Source of the DNA: Pseudorhodobacter turbinis
GTDB lineage: Bacteria; Pseudomonadota; Alphaproteobacteria; Rhodobacterales; Rhodobacteraceae
Direction of reading: 5' to 3'
Assembly (NCBI RefSeq): GCF_005234135.1
Contig: NZ_CP039965.1
Span: 806,001-870,000 of the forward strand
Length of the DNA: 64,000 nucleotides
Shown here: positions 17,602 through 26,378 of the stretch, in pieces
How the letters are laid out: each line of letters begins with the position of its first letter
Position numbering within the stretch: position 1 is the first letter of the stretch
Notes under the pieces: generated by a model
Told to the model about the DNA's origin: nothing
The model's input: only the letters and a program-made list of their open reading frames with translations
The model's database searches: none
Made by a program: the position numbers and the translations under genes

Positions 17602-18163
17602 GGGCCGGGGCATTCGAGGCAGACCGTTTCGGAACCTACATCAGCAAGGCCAAGCTGCTTGAATTGATCCGAGCGCTTTGAGCGTGGCGTTGCTCTTTGA
17701 ATTGATGGCAAAGGGGAATGGGGGCGAGTTGAAAGTTTCTTCCCATCCGGCAAATCAGAGGGGCGCTTCGTCAAACGAAGTTGCAGGCATTGATGTCTTT
17801 GAGGCAGATGGCGAACCCCTGCGACACTGTGCCGAAGCCAAGGACAAACCATTCACGCGGCCTGATGTAGATCATGCAGCAAGCAAAGTGGCAGAGGCGG
17901 GCCATTCCAGGCTTATTTCCATCTATGGCCCGAACGCCAAGGCAGGGATGGAATTGGAGGCTGTTGTGGCAGAATATGAGGAAAAAGGTTTTGACCTCAC
18001 CTTTGTTTCGGCGCCAGCCTTTGCTCAGGGTATCGTATCACTTGCCCCGAGCGTTACTTGGGCCGAAGTGGTTGAGCTAATAAACAAGCACCTTGCAATG
18101 ACACGCGCCAAAGAAATGACCATTCAACATTGCAAAGAAGTCATTGAAAAGGTTAGCGTATAG
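17602..18163 (+). pseudogene. Truncated, frameshifted type II restriction endonuclease (SacI-like)
   Basis: An open frame from 17678 reads GNGGELKVSSHPANQRGASS, then AGIDVFEADGEP and LRHCAEAKDKPFTRPDVDHA, followed by SLAPSVTWAEVVELINKHLA. Upstream, in another frame, GAFEADRFGTYISKAKLLEL seems to belong to the same protein, with a frameshift near 17675. IDVFE...EAK resembles a PD-(D/E)xK nuclease core, and the layout is reminiscent of SacI-family enzymes. The 5' end is cut by the IS3 end at 17600. No methyltransferase gene is nearby, fitting loss of a restriction-modification system. Confidence 0.55.
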
Positions 18164-18179
18164 TGCATCTTTGGAACCG

Positions 18180-18262
18180 TCCCCACGGCCGGACTCGAAC
18201 CGGCACGGCCATTCAGCCGGGAGATTTTAAGTCTCATGTGTCTACCATTCCACCACGTGGGG
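18180..18262 (-). tRNA. tRNA-Leu (TAA)
   Basis: The minus strand folds as a class II tRNA: acceptor CCCCACG/CGTGGGG, TGGTGGAAT D-arm start typical of leucine, anticodon loop with TAA (ACTTAAAATC), a long variable arm and T-arm GCCGG-TTCGAGT-CCGGC. The CCA end is not encoded. The tRNA borders the IS and restriction remnant region, a common edge for integrated DNA, but no att duplication is evident. Confidence 0.95.
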
Positions 18263-18649
18263 TGACGGTTCCAAGATTGCCTATTATCAACCTGTTTAAA
18301 GTCAATCAATCAGGCGTAGATGGCTTATGTAAGGCTGTCAACAGACAAACAGACCTTAAGCTTATGTAATCGTTATTCTTTTTAGTTCACAAAGATAGAT
18401 TTTAAGTTTGGTCTGTCCACCATTCCAGCACGCCCGCATCCGGCATTATCTTCGAACGACGGGCCCAAGACCCGCTCCGACAAAAAGCCACAGGTCACTG
18501 ATAAGCCTGCCAATGCCTCCGCTTCAAGCAGTTTTCGTATATTTTCCCGAATTCACTTACCCGATAGCGCAAAAGGGCTTCGCCAGCGCAATTGACTTCG
18601 CCTCGGGGGTCAGCCAAAACTTCGACTATCAAATTGCGGGGGAGCTTCT
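18263..18649. other. Intergenic region upstream of the CoA-transferase genes
   Basis: No gene is recognised. The stretch just after the tRNA is AT-rich and should hold the tRNA-Leu promoter (minus strand) and the promoter of the CoA-transferase pair (plus strand). The GGGGGAG at about 18638-18644 is a good ribosome-binding site for the GTG start at 18650. Confidence 0.4.
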
Positions 18650-19348
18650 GTGAAGAAGATTTATAAAGACGCATCATCGGCGCTGGATGGCGTACTGTTT
18701 GATGGGATGATGATCGCCGCCGGTGGCTTTGGCCTCTGCGGCATTCCGGAACTGTTGATCGCGGCCATTCGGGATGCGGGCACCAAGGGGTTGACGGTTG
18801 CATCGAACAACGCGGGCGTGGACGGGTTCGGTTTGGGCGTTTTGCTTGAAACCCGGCAGGTCAAAAAGATGATCTCCTCTTATGTGGGGGAAAACGCGGA
18901 ATTCATGCGCCAGTACCTTAGCGGAGAGTTGGAGCTGGAATTCAACCCGCAGGGCACTTTGGCCGAGCGGATGCGCGCAGGCGGTGCCGGCATCCCGGGT
19001 TTTTATACCAAGACCGGAGTTGGCACCGTGATCGCCGAGGGCAAGGATGTGAAGGTCTTTGACGGGCAGGACTACATCATGGAGACCGGCATCGTTGCCG
19101 ATCTTGCCATCGTCAAAGCATGGAAGGCCGACCCTTCGGGCAACCTTGTGTTCCGCAAAACCGCGCGCAACTTCAACCCGCCCGCCGCGACCTGCGGCAA
19201 AATTTGCGTCGCAGAGGTTGAGGAAATCGTGCCGATGGGATCGCTTGACCCGGATACAATTCACCTGCCCGGCATCTATGTGCACCGCATTGTTCAGGGT
19301 GAACACGAAAAGCGCATTGAACAGCGCACCGTCAGAAAGGCGTCTTGA
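18650..19348 (+). CDS. scoA: 3-oxoacid CoA-transferase subunit A
   Basis: 232 residues of the CoA transferase family I alpha subunit. With subunit B it moves CoA from succinyl-CoA (or acetyl-CoA) to acetoacetate or a similar 3-oxoacid, for ketone body and polyhydroxybutyrate-derived acetoacetate use. The signature [18 protein letters not shown] is at about residues 24-41. The GTG start is preceded by GGGGGAG. It overlaps the downstream gene region closely. The choice between Sco- and Ato-type substrate use cannot be made from sequence alone. Confidence 0.92.
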   Translation: MKKIYKDASSALDGVLFDGMMIAAGGFGLCGIPELLIAAIRDAGTKGLTVASNNAGVDGFGLGVLLETRQVKKMISSYVGENAEFMRQYLSGELELEFNPQGTLAERMRAGGAGIPGFYTKTGVGTVIAEGKDVKVFDGQDYIMETGIVADLAIVKAWKADPSGNLVFRKTARNFNPPAATCGKICVAEVEEIVPMGSLDPDTIHLPGIYVHRIVQGEHEKRIEQRTVRKAS

Positions 19349-19350
19349 TC

Positions 19351-19980
19351 ATGGCTTGGGACCGGAACCAAATGGCGGCGCGGGCCGCACAAGAGCTGCA
19401 AGACGGCTGGTATGTGAACCTCGGGATCGGGATTCCAACCTTGGTGTCCAACTACATCCCCGAGGGGATCGAGGTAACGTTGCAATCGGAAAATGGCATG
19501 CTTGGCATGGGCCCCTTCCCGATTGAAGGCGAAGAGGATGCCGATCTGATCAACGCAGGCAAGCAGACGATCACAGAGCTGCCGCAGACCGCCTATTTCG
19601 ATTCTGCGCAAAGCTTCGCGATGATCCGTGGCGGCAAGATTGCGATGGCGATCCTTGGCGCGATGGAAGTGGCCGAGAATGGCGATCTGGCGAACTGGAT
19701 GATCCCCGGCAAGCTGGTCAAAGGCATGGGCGGCGCGATGGACCTTGTGGCCGGCGTGGGCCGCGTGGTTGTTGTCATGGACCATACCTCCAAACACGGC
19801 GAATCCAAGTTGCTCAAGGAATGTACCCTGCCGCTGACGGGTAAATCCGTGGTGGACCGGATCATCACCAATCTGGGCGTGCTGGATGTGGTTGAGGGTG
19901 GTTTGCGCATTGTCGAATGCGCCGATGGCGTCACCGAGGCCGAACTGCGTGCCGCGACCGAGGCGACCATCGTCGGTTAA
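19351..19980 (+). CDS. scoB: 3-oxoacid CoA-transferase subunit B
   Basis: 209 residues starting at the ATG at 19351 (MAWDRNQMAARAAQEL); a TTG two codons earlier overlaps subunit A. The catalytic glutamate lies in LQSENGMLGMGPFP (about residue 50), the residue that forms the glutamyl-CoA thioester in this family. It works as a heterodimer or heterotetramer with ScoA. A strong terminator follows 60 bases after the stop, so the operon is just these two genes. Confidence 0.93.
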   Translation: MAWDRNQMAARAAQELQDGWYVNLGIGIPTLVSNYIPEGIEVTLQSENGMLGMGPFPIEGEEDADLINAGKQTITELPQTAYFDSAQSFAMIRGGKIAMAILGAMEVAENGDLANWMIPGKLVKGMGGAMDLVAGVGRVVVVMDHTSKHGESKLLKECTLPLTGKSVVDRIITNLGVLDVVEGGLRIVECADGVTEAELRAATEATIVG

Positions 19981-20041
19981 GCATCCAAGGGGCGTGCATG
20001 TCTTGCCAGCTCTTTGCACTTCGTGATGCAGAAAAGAACTT

Positions 20042-20069
20042 AGGTTGGCCAAAATCTGGCCAACCTTTT
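20042..20069 (+). terminator. Rho-independent terminator of the CoA-transferase operon
   Basis: AGGTTGGCCA, loop AAATC, TGGCCAACCT form a perfect 10-bp stem followed by TTT, 62 bases after the scoB stop. Confidence 0.9.
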
Positions 20070-20189
20070 CCCAGATAGCCACAGGATGTGGTTTTTTCAG
20101 GGGATTTCAGATTGAACAAACTCACGAACTTTTCTGCGCCAAAGTCCAAGAGACGATTGCCGCTTCCAAGTTTTGGGATCTATGTCAGC

Positions 20190-20690
20190 TTCTGTAGAAA
20201 TCCTCAGTACGAGCTTTTTACATCATCGCCTGACCCTAGTGATAAAAGAGGAAGGCCGTCGGGAAAAATCAAATCGAATGAACCTCGCGGAACCGTTGGG
20301 GGCACCGGTGACGAAAAGACCTACAAGTGCGGTGCATGCGGCCAACAATCTATAATCAAAAACAATGGCGCGATCGTTGAAGAGATCACCGGCTTCGCAT
20401 TCGGTTTCAACCCGGGGGCCCGCGTAATTTTTGCCCAAGCATCCCCTGTGATAGTCACAAGAAGCAACTATCTCTGTATCCAGAACTCTATCGAAAAACG
20501 GGATGCACAGCCAAAGGCACGCAGAGATGGAAGTGCAAGGACTCCTTGAGCTCATTTACAGTAGGATCGCGCATTTCGTGCCAGCATCGCAGCAATGCAA
20601 ACCGCGAGGTGCTGTGGATGATCACCAACGGGGTGCCGATTTCAAAGAACTGTGATTTTACAGGCCTTTGTCCGGGGAGTATCCGCAACA
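20190..20690 (+). pseudogene. Frameshifted zinc-ribbon transposase-like gene
   Basis: In one frame: FCRNPQYELFTSSPDP, then GDEKTYKCGACGQQSIIKNN (paired cysteines of a zinc ribbon). After a frameshift: SHKKQLSLYPELYRKTGCTA, GTQRWKCKDS and NREVLWMITNGVPISK. The CxxC pairs plus KGTQRWKCK look like the double zinc-ribbon N-terminus of a transposase or IS-linked DNA-binding protein. The 3' end is lost where an IS5 fragment begins near 20690. The exact family is uncertain. Confidence 0.5.
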
Positions 20691-20699
20691 CTGTGTATT

Positions 20700-20734
20700 C
20701 GGGCTCATGCTTCGCATAACCCTGCCGGGCAGCG
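20700..20734 (-). repeat. Palindromic element, 5'-truncated copy
   Basis: 35 bases from CGGGCTCATGC to CCTGCCGGGCAGCG, identical over this span to 2989-3029. The outer seven bases are replaced by TGTATT-like sequence, so the copy is cut at the junction with the zinc-ribbon pseudogene. The 3' flank is GATGCATTG, as in the full copy. Confidence 0.8.
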
Positions 20735-20911
20735 GATGCATTGTGTGAAATTGCTGGGCCAGAGGCTGATGGCGCGCGACTTTGACCGCCAAGTCGCCGA
20801 GATCCTGAACGGATACACCGCCCTTGGCATCGCCGTCACAAAGGCCGTGGGATAAATCCGTCCGCGATAAGGGGAGAACCGTCCCTCAGATGATTTGCGC
20901 AACAGAGTCCT
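20735..20911 (+). pseudogene. 3' end of an IS5-family transposase
   Basis: Reads MHCVKLLGQRLMARDFDRQ, then VAEILNGYTALGIAVTKAVG and a stop at 20853-20855. This is the C-terminus of the same IS5 type as at 3030, with a small internal deletion (VAEVQVRVAILNG shortened to VAEILNG). The presumed IS end GTTGCGCAAAT (complement) lies near 20897-20907. Confidence 0.75.
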
Positions 20912-21052
20912 TTTAAAGTCTATCAACGAGATCTCCTTCAAGTGGACTTGAGAAGAATATGGTATCATCCACTACAAGAAAAAAGCAAAGGCCCCGCGTT
21001 AAGCTGGGCCTACACCACGAAATGAAAAGGGCGTGCATGTCTTGTGCGCCCT

Positions 21053-21910
21053 TCATCCCCCCGCAGCGATCACCTTGAACACACAAGGATCACTCACAAG
21101 CTCGGGCGGGGTCAGGCACAACCCCTGCGCCACCTGCCACGCCGCTAGCACCTTTGGCACATAATCGCGGGTCTCGGCATAGGGTGGCACGCCACTATTG
21201 GCCCGCACCGCCCCCTCCCCCGCATTATAGGCCGCAAGCACCATCAAAGGGTCACGGTCAAACTCTGCCATCAACCAATCAAGATAGGCCACGCCGCCTT
21301 TGATGTTTTGCACCGGGTCCGTCGCATCGGTTACGCCAAACCGTTCTGCCGTGGCCGGGATCAACTGCATCAAGCCCTGCGCTCCGGCCACGCTAACTGC
21401 ATCTGCCCGCCCCGCGCTCTCAATCCCGATCACCGCCAAAACCAAAGCGGGAGAGACATTGGTCCCGATCGTCGCTTTCAAAATTTCGGTGCCGTATTTT
21501 CCCGCTACCTCTTGCATATGCTGCAAACGCGGGGCGCGCACCGATGCCCCCGCCGGACCTTTCGACAGGCTGGCCATCGCCAGCGTATAGCGTCCGTCCT
21601 TGGCACCTTGGTCAGCGGGCACCGCATCCCAGTACCAGCCATAGGTGGCGCCCGGCGTAAGGACGCCCCCCTCGGTGACCGGCGCAGGCGCAGCGGGCAC
21701 GACCTGCGGGGCCACGGCCAGTCGTTTGGCCTGCGCGTCCGGATCGATTTGCACCGTAATACGGGGACCTGTCTTCGCGGTATCCACCTTCACGCGGCGG
21801 GCGGAAAAATCATCTTGATAAGGCGTGGTTTGTGCCAGCACCGGGTCACCAGCCGCCAAGCTGCCGATTGCCGACAAGACAATCAAAAGAGCGAAAGCCC
21901 GCTTTGACAT
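21053..21910 (-). CDS. Lytic transglycosylase (SLT domain)
   Basis: 285 residues with a cleavable N-terminal signal (MSKRAFALLIVLSAIGSLAA), a variable Ala/Pro-rich middle and an SLT goose-lysozyme-like domain (about residues 140-250). The catalytic Glu is in VIGIESAG, followed by GAQGLMQLIPATAERFG and VLAAYNAGEGAV. It cleaves peptidoglycan in the periplasm to 1,6-anhydromuropeptides. It is divergent from the tad pilus locus, and a role in opening the wall for the pilus is plausible, but only by position. Confidence 0.92.
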   Translation of the reverse strand: MSKRAFALLIVLSAIGSLAAGDPVLAQTTPYQDDFSARRVKVDTAKTGPRITVQIDPDAQAKRLAVAPQVVPAAPAPVTEGGVLTPGATYGWYWDAVPADQGAKDGRYTLAMASLSKGPAGASVRAPRLQHMQEVAGKYGTEILKATIGTNVSPALVLAVIGIESAGRADAVSVAGAQGLMQLIPATAERFGVTDATDPVQNIKGGVAYLDWLMAEFDRDPLMVLAAYNAGEGAVRANSGVPPYAETRDYVPKVLAAWQVAQGLCLTPPELVSDPCVFKVIAAGG

Positions 21911-22339
21911 ATTAATACCGCTCTTTTTCTTCTCTTTTTCCGATAATCGCAGGATTCCCCCTCTCGAGCCACTGTTTTGGCCCCAAAACGGGCGGCTAGG
22001 CGCGAATCTGGCGCGATTGCCACAACGATTCTTTCAAAACCTACAGAGAATCCCGGATCGCCATCGGTGCCGTATCCTGTACAGGTCTTGGCCTTAACCA
22101 TATTTCACCCCCGAAAGCCCTCTGAAAGGCCCCAAACAAAGTTAATGTTTCCCTAATGAAATCGAGTGTTTCCACAGCGTTAATTATATCAAAAAACGAC
22201 CCCATCCTTGCCCCAATCGCGCCACGTTTAAGGGGGTATATAGGGTCATACCGCAACGGGCAGCGGGCCAAACGAAGACCAGATGCTCCGAAACGGTTTC
22301 GAACCTGAAACAACACGATCCATGAAAGGGATTAATACC
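21911..22339. promoter_or_regulatory. Divergent regulatory region between transglycosylase and pilus locus
   Basis: A 429-bp gap with no gene. It contains AT-rich tracts around 22135-22200 (TTAATGTTTCCCTAATG, TTAATTATATCAAAAAA) and a perfect inverted repeat CGAAAC-G-GTTTCG at about 22289-22301, near the start of the first pilin gene. A long 5' leader for the pilin transcript is likely. I cannot assign -35/-10 boxes safely. Confidence 0.4.
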
Positions 22340-22543
22340 ATGAACATCAAAACATTCATCCGCAAGTTCTTCAACGACGAATCCGGTGCTGTGACTGTTG
22401 ACTGGGTCGTCCTGACCGCAGCAATCGTCGGCCTCGGCATGGTTGTAATGACCCTCGTTGGCGGCGGCATCGAAGATATGGGCAAAAACATCGCAACCAA
22501 CCTCGAAGGCCAAGCAATCGGTTACGAATCGCCCACCGAGTAA
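22340..22543 (+). CDS. Flp-type pilin, copy 1
   Basis: 67 residues: a basic N-terminus, then ESGAVTVDWVVLTAAIVGLG leading into a hydrophobic helix, and a short polar tail. This resembles Flp/Fap type IVb prepilins, which are cut after a glycine by a TadV/CpaA-type peptidase. Here the putative site is G16-AVTVDW, with D and W in place of the usual E and Y at +5/+6. It is first in the tad locus and followed by a stem-loop, consistent with high expression of the major pilin. ATG 22340 was chosen over an upstream ATG because of the conserved length. Confidence 0.8.
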   Translation: MNIKTFIRKFFNDESGAVTVDWVVLTAAIVGLGMVVMTLVGGGIEDMGKNIATNLEGQAIGYESPTE

Positions 22544-22576
22544 TTGGCCACACTACCGTCGCTTGAATGCGAAATA

Positions 22577-22606
22577 CAGGGCCGCTTCCGAAAGGGTGCG
22601 GCCCTG
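22577..22606 (+). terminator. Stem-loop between the two pilin genes
   Basis: CAGGGCCGC (22577-22585) pairs perfectly with GCGGCCCTG (22598-22606), 34 bases after the first pilin stop. No T-run follows. It is likely a partial terminator or an RNA-stabilising 3' structure that raises major-pilin output over downstream genes. Confidence 0.6.
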
Positions 22607-22741
22607 GCTACTGCAAGAATTAGGTTTCTACTACGCACTGCCGCACAAAAATACGTTTATAAGACCAACTTTAACCACATGTCACATCTAGATTCGGGAC
22701 CGACCCGTATCAGTTGCTCATCGAGAACTGAGGGCTGACCT

Positions 22742-22936
22742 ATGCAAAAATTGCTCATCACGTTTTGGAAATCAGAAACCGGCGCGGTTACTGTCGACTG
22801 GGTCGTCTTATCGGCTGCAATCATCGGTCTTGGTATGATTGTGTTAATGCCTATCGCCTATATCACAAATAGCTCTGCTGAAAGTATCGGCGAAAAAATC
22901 GGCGATGTGGAGCTAAGCTACAAGAGTAGCAGATAG
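22742..22936 (+). CDS. Flp-type pilin, copy 2
   Basis: 64 residues with the same core as copy 1: TGAVTVDWVVLSAAIIGLG then a hydrophobic helix. The putative processing site is G14-AVTVDW. The flanks differ clearly from copy 1, so this is an old paralogue, perhaps a minor pilin. It lies 40 bp before cpaB. Confidence 0.8.
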   Translation: MQKLLITFWKSETGAVTVDWVVLSAAIIGLGMIVLMPIAYITNSSAESIGEKIGDVELSYKSSR

Positions 22937-22976
22937 GAATTTGGGCCGCTGGCCCTGAAGCGTTAAGGGGATCAAA

Positions 22977-23825
22977 ATGCGCATGATATTCGGACTTGTC
23001 CTGCTTGTTGGACTGGCTCTTGCCGGTGCCGCGGTATGGATGGTGCAAGGCTATGTCAGCCAGGCACAGGTCGAGGTTGCGCGCGAGAAAGCCACCCGTA
23101 TCAAGCTGGGGGAGCTGATCGATGTTTACGTCGTCACCAAAACCATGCCTTACGGTGTCCCCATCACCAAAGATGATGTGAAGCTAGCAACATTTCCGGT
23201 CAAATCCTTGGCGAAAGGTGCTTTCCTGACAGAAGAAAGCCTGTTTCCGGGCGATTACAAGCAACCACGATATGTCTTGCGTCAGATGGAAAAACTGGAA
23301 CCGATCCTGGCTGTGAAGGTCACCGAACCGGGGGCGGATATCGGCCTGACGTCGCGACTGTCTAAAGGCAAGCGTGCCTTTGCCATCAAGGTAGATGTCG
23401 CCTCTGGCGTGTCGGGCTTTGTCCAGCCAAGCGACAATGTTGATATCTATTGGACCGGTTCCACGCAAGAAAGCCGGAGCAACTTCACGCAATTGATTGA
23501 AACGGGCGTCAAAGTGGTTGCCGTCGACCAAGCCGCCAACAGCGACCGCAGTGCCGGGACAGCCATGATTGCCCGCACAGTCACGGTTGAAGCCACACCA
23601 CAACAGGTTGCGCGCCTTGCCCAAGCTCAGGCAACAGGCAGCCTTTCGCTGTCTCTGGTGGGTGCGGGCGATGAAACCATTGTCGAAAACGTCGAGGTCG
23701 ACAGCGCCGACCTTTTGGGCATCCAAACCACGGCCCCCGTTAAAGTAGAGCGTGAGCGGGAATGCACGATCAAAACCCGTCGCGGCGCTGATGTGGTCGA
23801 AATGCCAATCCCCTGCACCAATTGA
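22977..23825 (+). CDS. cpaB: Flp pilus assembly protein CpaB/RcpC
   Basis: 282 residues: one N-terminal membrane helix (MIFGLVLLVGLALAGAAVWM), then a SAF domain (about residues 45-110, VYVVTKTMPYGVPITKDDVK) and a CpaB/RcpC domain with KRAFAIKVDVASGVSGFVQP and DNVDIYWTG. It acts in the periplasm, supporting secretin function in tad pili. The order pilin-cpaB-cpaC is standard. Confidence 0.92.
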   Translation: MRMIFGLVLLVGLALAGAAVWMVQGYVSQAQVEVAREKATRIKLGELIDVYVVTKTMPYGVPITKDDVKLATFPVKSLAKGAFLTEESLFPGDYKQPRYVLRQMEKLEPILAVKVTEPGADIGLTSRLSKGKRAFAIKVDVASGVSGFVQPSDNVDIYWTGSTQESRSNFTQLIETGVKVVAVDQAANSDRSAGTAMIARTVTVEATPQQVARLAQAQATGSLSLSLVGAGDETIVENVEVDSADLLGIQTTAPVKVERERECTIKTRRGADVVEMPIPCTN

Positions 23826-24062
23826 GTCCCACAACGGGCTACCGGATTTAGTGGCTGGTTGCACTTAAACCGCCCTAGGTTGCTGGAGCTAAACTCTCTG
23901 TTGCAACATATCCACATCAAGAACGACCTTTAAGGTTTTGATTCTTGCAAAAAAACCAAAAGACCTTCAAAATACCCTCAAGACGGGCAAATAGACCCGC
24001 TGTTCTGGTGTGCCTGTTGTTCGGGTCCGTCAGATACCGAGGCGCGATTGAAAGGCAGTGAT

Positions 24063-25472
24063 ATGAGAATGCAGACCCTTTTGAGGGCTACGGCGCTTGG
24101 CCTTGCTCTACTCCAGCCCGTTTACTCCGGGGCGGAGGCCCAGAGTTTGCGGGTCATGAGCGGTGCACCGTCACGCGCTTTGCAGGTCCCGATGAACCGC
24201 GCCGTGGTTGTTGAAAGCGACACCCCCTTCGCGGAACTTTCAATCGCAAACCCGGGCATTGCCGATATCTCCACCCTCTCGGAGAAGTCAATCTATGTGT
24301 TGGGCAAGGCGCCCGGCCGTACGACGATGACCCTTTTGGGGGCTGACGGGCGACTCATTTCCAATGTAGAGGTCCATGTCACCCCCGACATCGCGGAGTT
24401 CAAAGAGCGTCTGCGCCAGATCCTTCCCGGAGAGCAAATCGAAGTTCGCACTGCCAATGATGGTATCGTATTGTCGGGCACCGTAACCAGTTTGGTCAAG
24501 CTTGACCGCGCGCTGGATCTGGCCAACAGATACGCCCCTGAACGGGTTTCAAATTTGATGAGCGTGGGCGGAACCCAACAGGTCATGCTCAAGGTGCGCT
24601 TTGCCGAAATGCAGCGCTCCGTTTCCAAAAGCCTGTCTGCCTCGCTTGGGCTCAACGGCTCCGTCGCAGGTGGGGATGTTGGCACCAAAGGCGGTTCGGG
24701 CGCATTCACCAATGGCAACACTCTTGCAGGTGCGTTTTCGGGCGGGAACTACAGCTCTCCATCGGGCACCAAAGGCAATATGACGCTGGGCTTTTCCGCG
24801 GGCAGCCTCCAATTTGCGGTGCTGCTGGAAGCCTTGGAAAGCAAAGGCGTTGTCCGCACATTGGCCGAGCCGAACCTGACCGCCCTTTCCGGACAAGAGG
24901 CGAAGTTTCTGGCCGGCGGCGAGTACCCTATTCCGGTCGCCGGTGGTGATGACACTGTAACTATTGAATACAAACCCTTCGGCGTAGAGATGAACTTTAC
25001 CCCCGTCGTGGTAGATGGCGATGTGATCAACCTGACGATCAACGCTTCGGTTTCCTCCATCGACAACTCCGTCACACTGGAGGCGGGTGGCTTTACCATC
25101 AACGCCTTCAAACGGCGTGAAACCTCAACCACCGTGGAGATGCGCGACGGGGAAAGCTTTGCGATTGCCGGGTTGTTGCAAGATGACTTCCGGAACCTGA
25201 ACGGGCAAGTGCCGTGGCTGGGCGATATTCCCGTAATCGGCGCGCTGTTCCGCAGTGCCGAATATCAACGCGCACAGTCCGAACTGGTAATCATCGTTAC
25301 CCCACATCTGGTCACCCCAACCCGCGGAGAGGCGCTGGCCTTGCCAACCGACCGCGTAAAACCCCCGACCGAGCGTGAATTCTTTCTCTTTGGCAAAACT
25401 TCCGGCAAAGGTGCGGCCGGCGAAGTTGCCCGGCAGGATTTCAGCGGCTCCTACGGCTATGTAATGGAGTAA
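24063..25472 (+). CDS. cpaC: Tad pilus secretin CpaC/RcpA
   Basis: 469 residues from the ATG at 24063 (MRMQTLLRATALGLALLQP, a signal peptide); a TTG 15 bases upstream is possible. The N-terminal pilus-specific domain has VVVESDTPFAELSIANPGIA, a BON-like domain follows (about 110-170), and the C-terminal secretin domain shows MLKVRFAEMQRSVSKSL and the conserved WLGDIPVIGALFRS. It forms the outer-membrane pore for the pilus. Confidence 0.94.
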   Translation: MRMQTLLRATALGLALLQPVYSGAEAQSLRVMSGAPSRALQVPMNRAVVVESDTPFAELSIANPGIADISTLSEKSIYVLGKAPGRTTMTLLGADGRLISNVEVHVTPDIAEFKERLRQILPGEQIEVRTANDGIVLSGTVTSLVKLDRALDLANRYAPERVSNLMSVGGTQQVMLKVRFAEMQRSVSKSLSASLGLNGSVAGGDVGTKGGSGAFTNGNTLAGAFSGGNYSSPSGTKGNMTLGFSAGSLQFAVLLEALESKGVVRTLAEPNLTALSGQEAKFLAGGEYPIPVAGGDDTVTIEYKPFGVEMNFTPVVVDGDVINLTINASVSSIDNSVTLEAGGFTINAFKRRETSTTVEMRDGESFAIAGLLQDDFRNLNGQVPWLGDIPVIGALFRSAEYQRAQSELVIIVTPHLVTPTRGEALALPTDRVKPPTEREFFLFGKTSGKGAAGEVARQDFSGSYGYVME

Positions 25473-25476
25473 ACGG

Positions 25477-26112
25477 ATGCGGATTTCAAAATTCTTTCTG
25501 GGGGCATCCCTCCTGACGCTGACCGCTTGCGGTCCAGGCTTCAACCAAGAGGTCGGCGGCCCCCCTGCTGATTTCGGCAATGCCACAATGAACAATACCC
25601 TGATCCAGTCCGGGCAAAAGGATTATACCATCGCCTTGGCTGGCCGCTTCGCACGCGAAGTGCCGTCAACGATCACATTCGCCTTCGATTCAGCACAGCT
25701 TGATGCCAGATCAATTCCCTTGCTGCGCCAGCAGGCCGATTGGATCAAGACCTTCCCCGAGGTGCGTTTCCGCGTCTATGGCCACACCGATCTGGTCGGA
25801 ACATCAAGCTACAACAAATCGCTGGGGTTGCGGCGGGCAAAAGCCGTTGTGGCGTATTTCGCAAGCCAAGGCATCAGTCGGGACCGGCTAGAGGCGCTTG
25901 CCTCTTTCGGCGAAACCCGCCCACTGGTGCAAACTGCCGCCCCGGAAGAGCGTAACCGCCGCACGGTCACCGAGGTTTCGGGTTTCGTGAAGAATCATCC
26001 GGCCTTACTGAACGGCAAATATGCGGCCGTTATTCACCGTGAATATATCGAACTTGCAAAGCGCCCTCATCCGTCAAATCAGGTTATCGTGACGCAAACC
26101 AACCCCGGATAG
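25477..26112 (+). CDS. OmpA-family lipoprotein in the tad locus
   Basis: 211 residues with a lipobox (LLTLTAC, Cys18) and an OmpA peptidoglycan-binding domain (about residues 70-165: ITFAFDSAQLDARSIPLL, YGHTDLVGTSSYNKSLGLRR, GETRPLV). It follows cpaC by four bases, the place where CpaD usually sits. It probably anchors the secretin to the cell wall. It is not a recognisable CpaD. Confidence 0.88.
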   Translation: MRISKFFLGASLLTLTACGPGFNQEVGGPPADFGNATMNNTLIQSGQKDYTIALAGRFAREVPSTITFAFDSAQLDARSIPLLRQQADWIKTFPEVRFRVYGHTDLVGTSSYNKSLGLRRAKAVVAYFASQGISRDRLEALASFGETRPLVQTAAPEERNRRTVTEVSGFVKNHPALLNGKYAAVIHREYIELAKRPHPSNQVIVTQTNPG

Positions 26113-26378
26113 GCCAATGAAAGCCGGAGGGGCTGATTCTCTGCCCCCCATTTTGTGACTATCGGGGCGGGTTTCGCGAATATTATGGTTACCAATTTGC
26201 AAAAAACCGAGAAAAAGAGCCTTTTAGCCCCAATATCGCCAAGATTGTCTACCATCTTACCCAAAATGAGGCCAATTGCGCAGCTGTTGGCTGTGGGGTT
26301 TTCCGCACTGTATCGACGATTATGCCAAATTGGCAAAGTCGATTATAGGGTGGCCCCGCTTTTGAAGGGCATACTAAG

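Noticed and set aside
18408..18653. Plus-strand open frame just upstream of scoA
   Set aside because: No recognisable sequence; it overlaps the ribosome-binding site of scoA and has poor codon usage.
22239..22275. CAACGGGCAGCGGGC upstream of the pilin gene as a further palindromic element
   Set aside because: Only a short GGGCAGCG match; no inner hairpin and no matching end.
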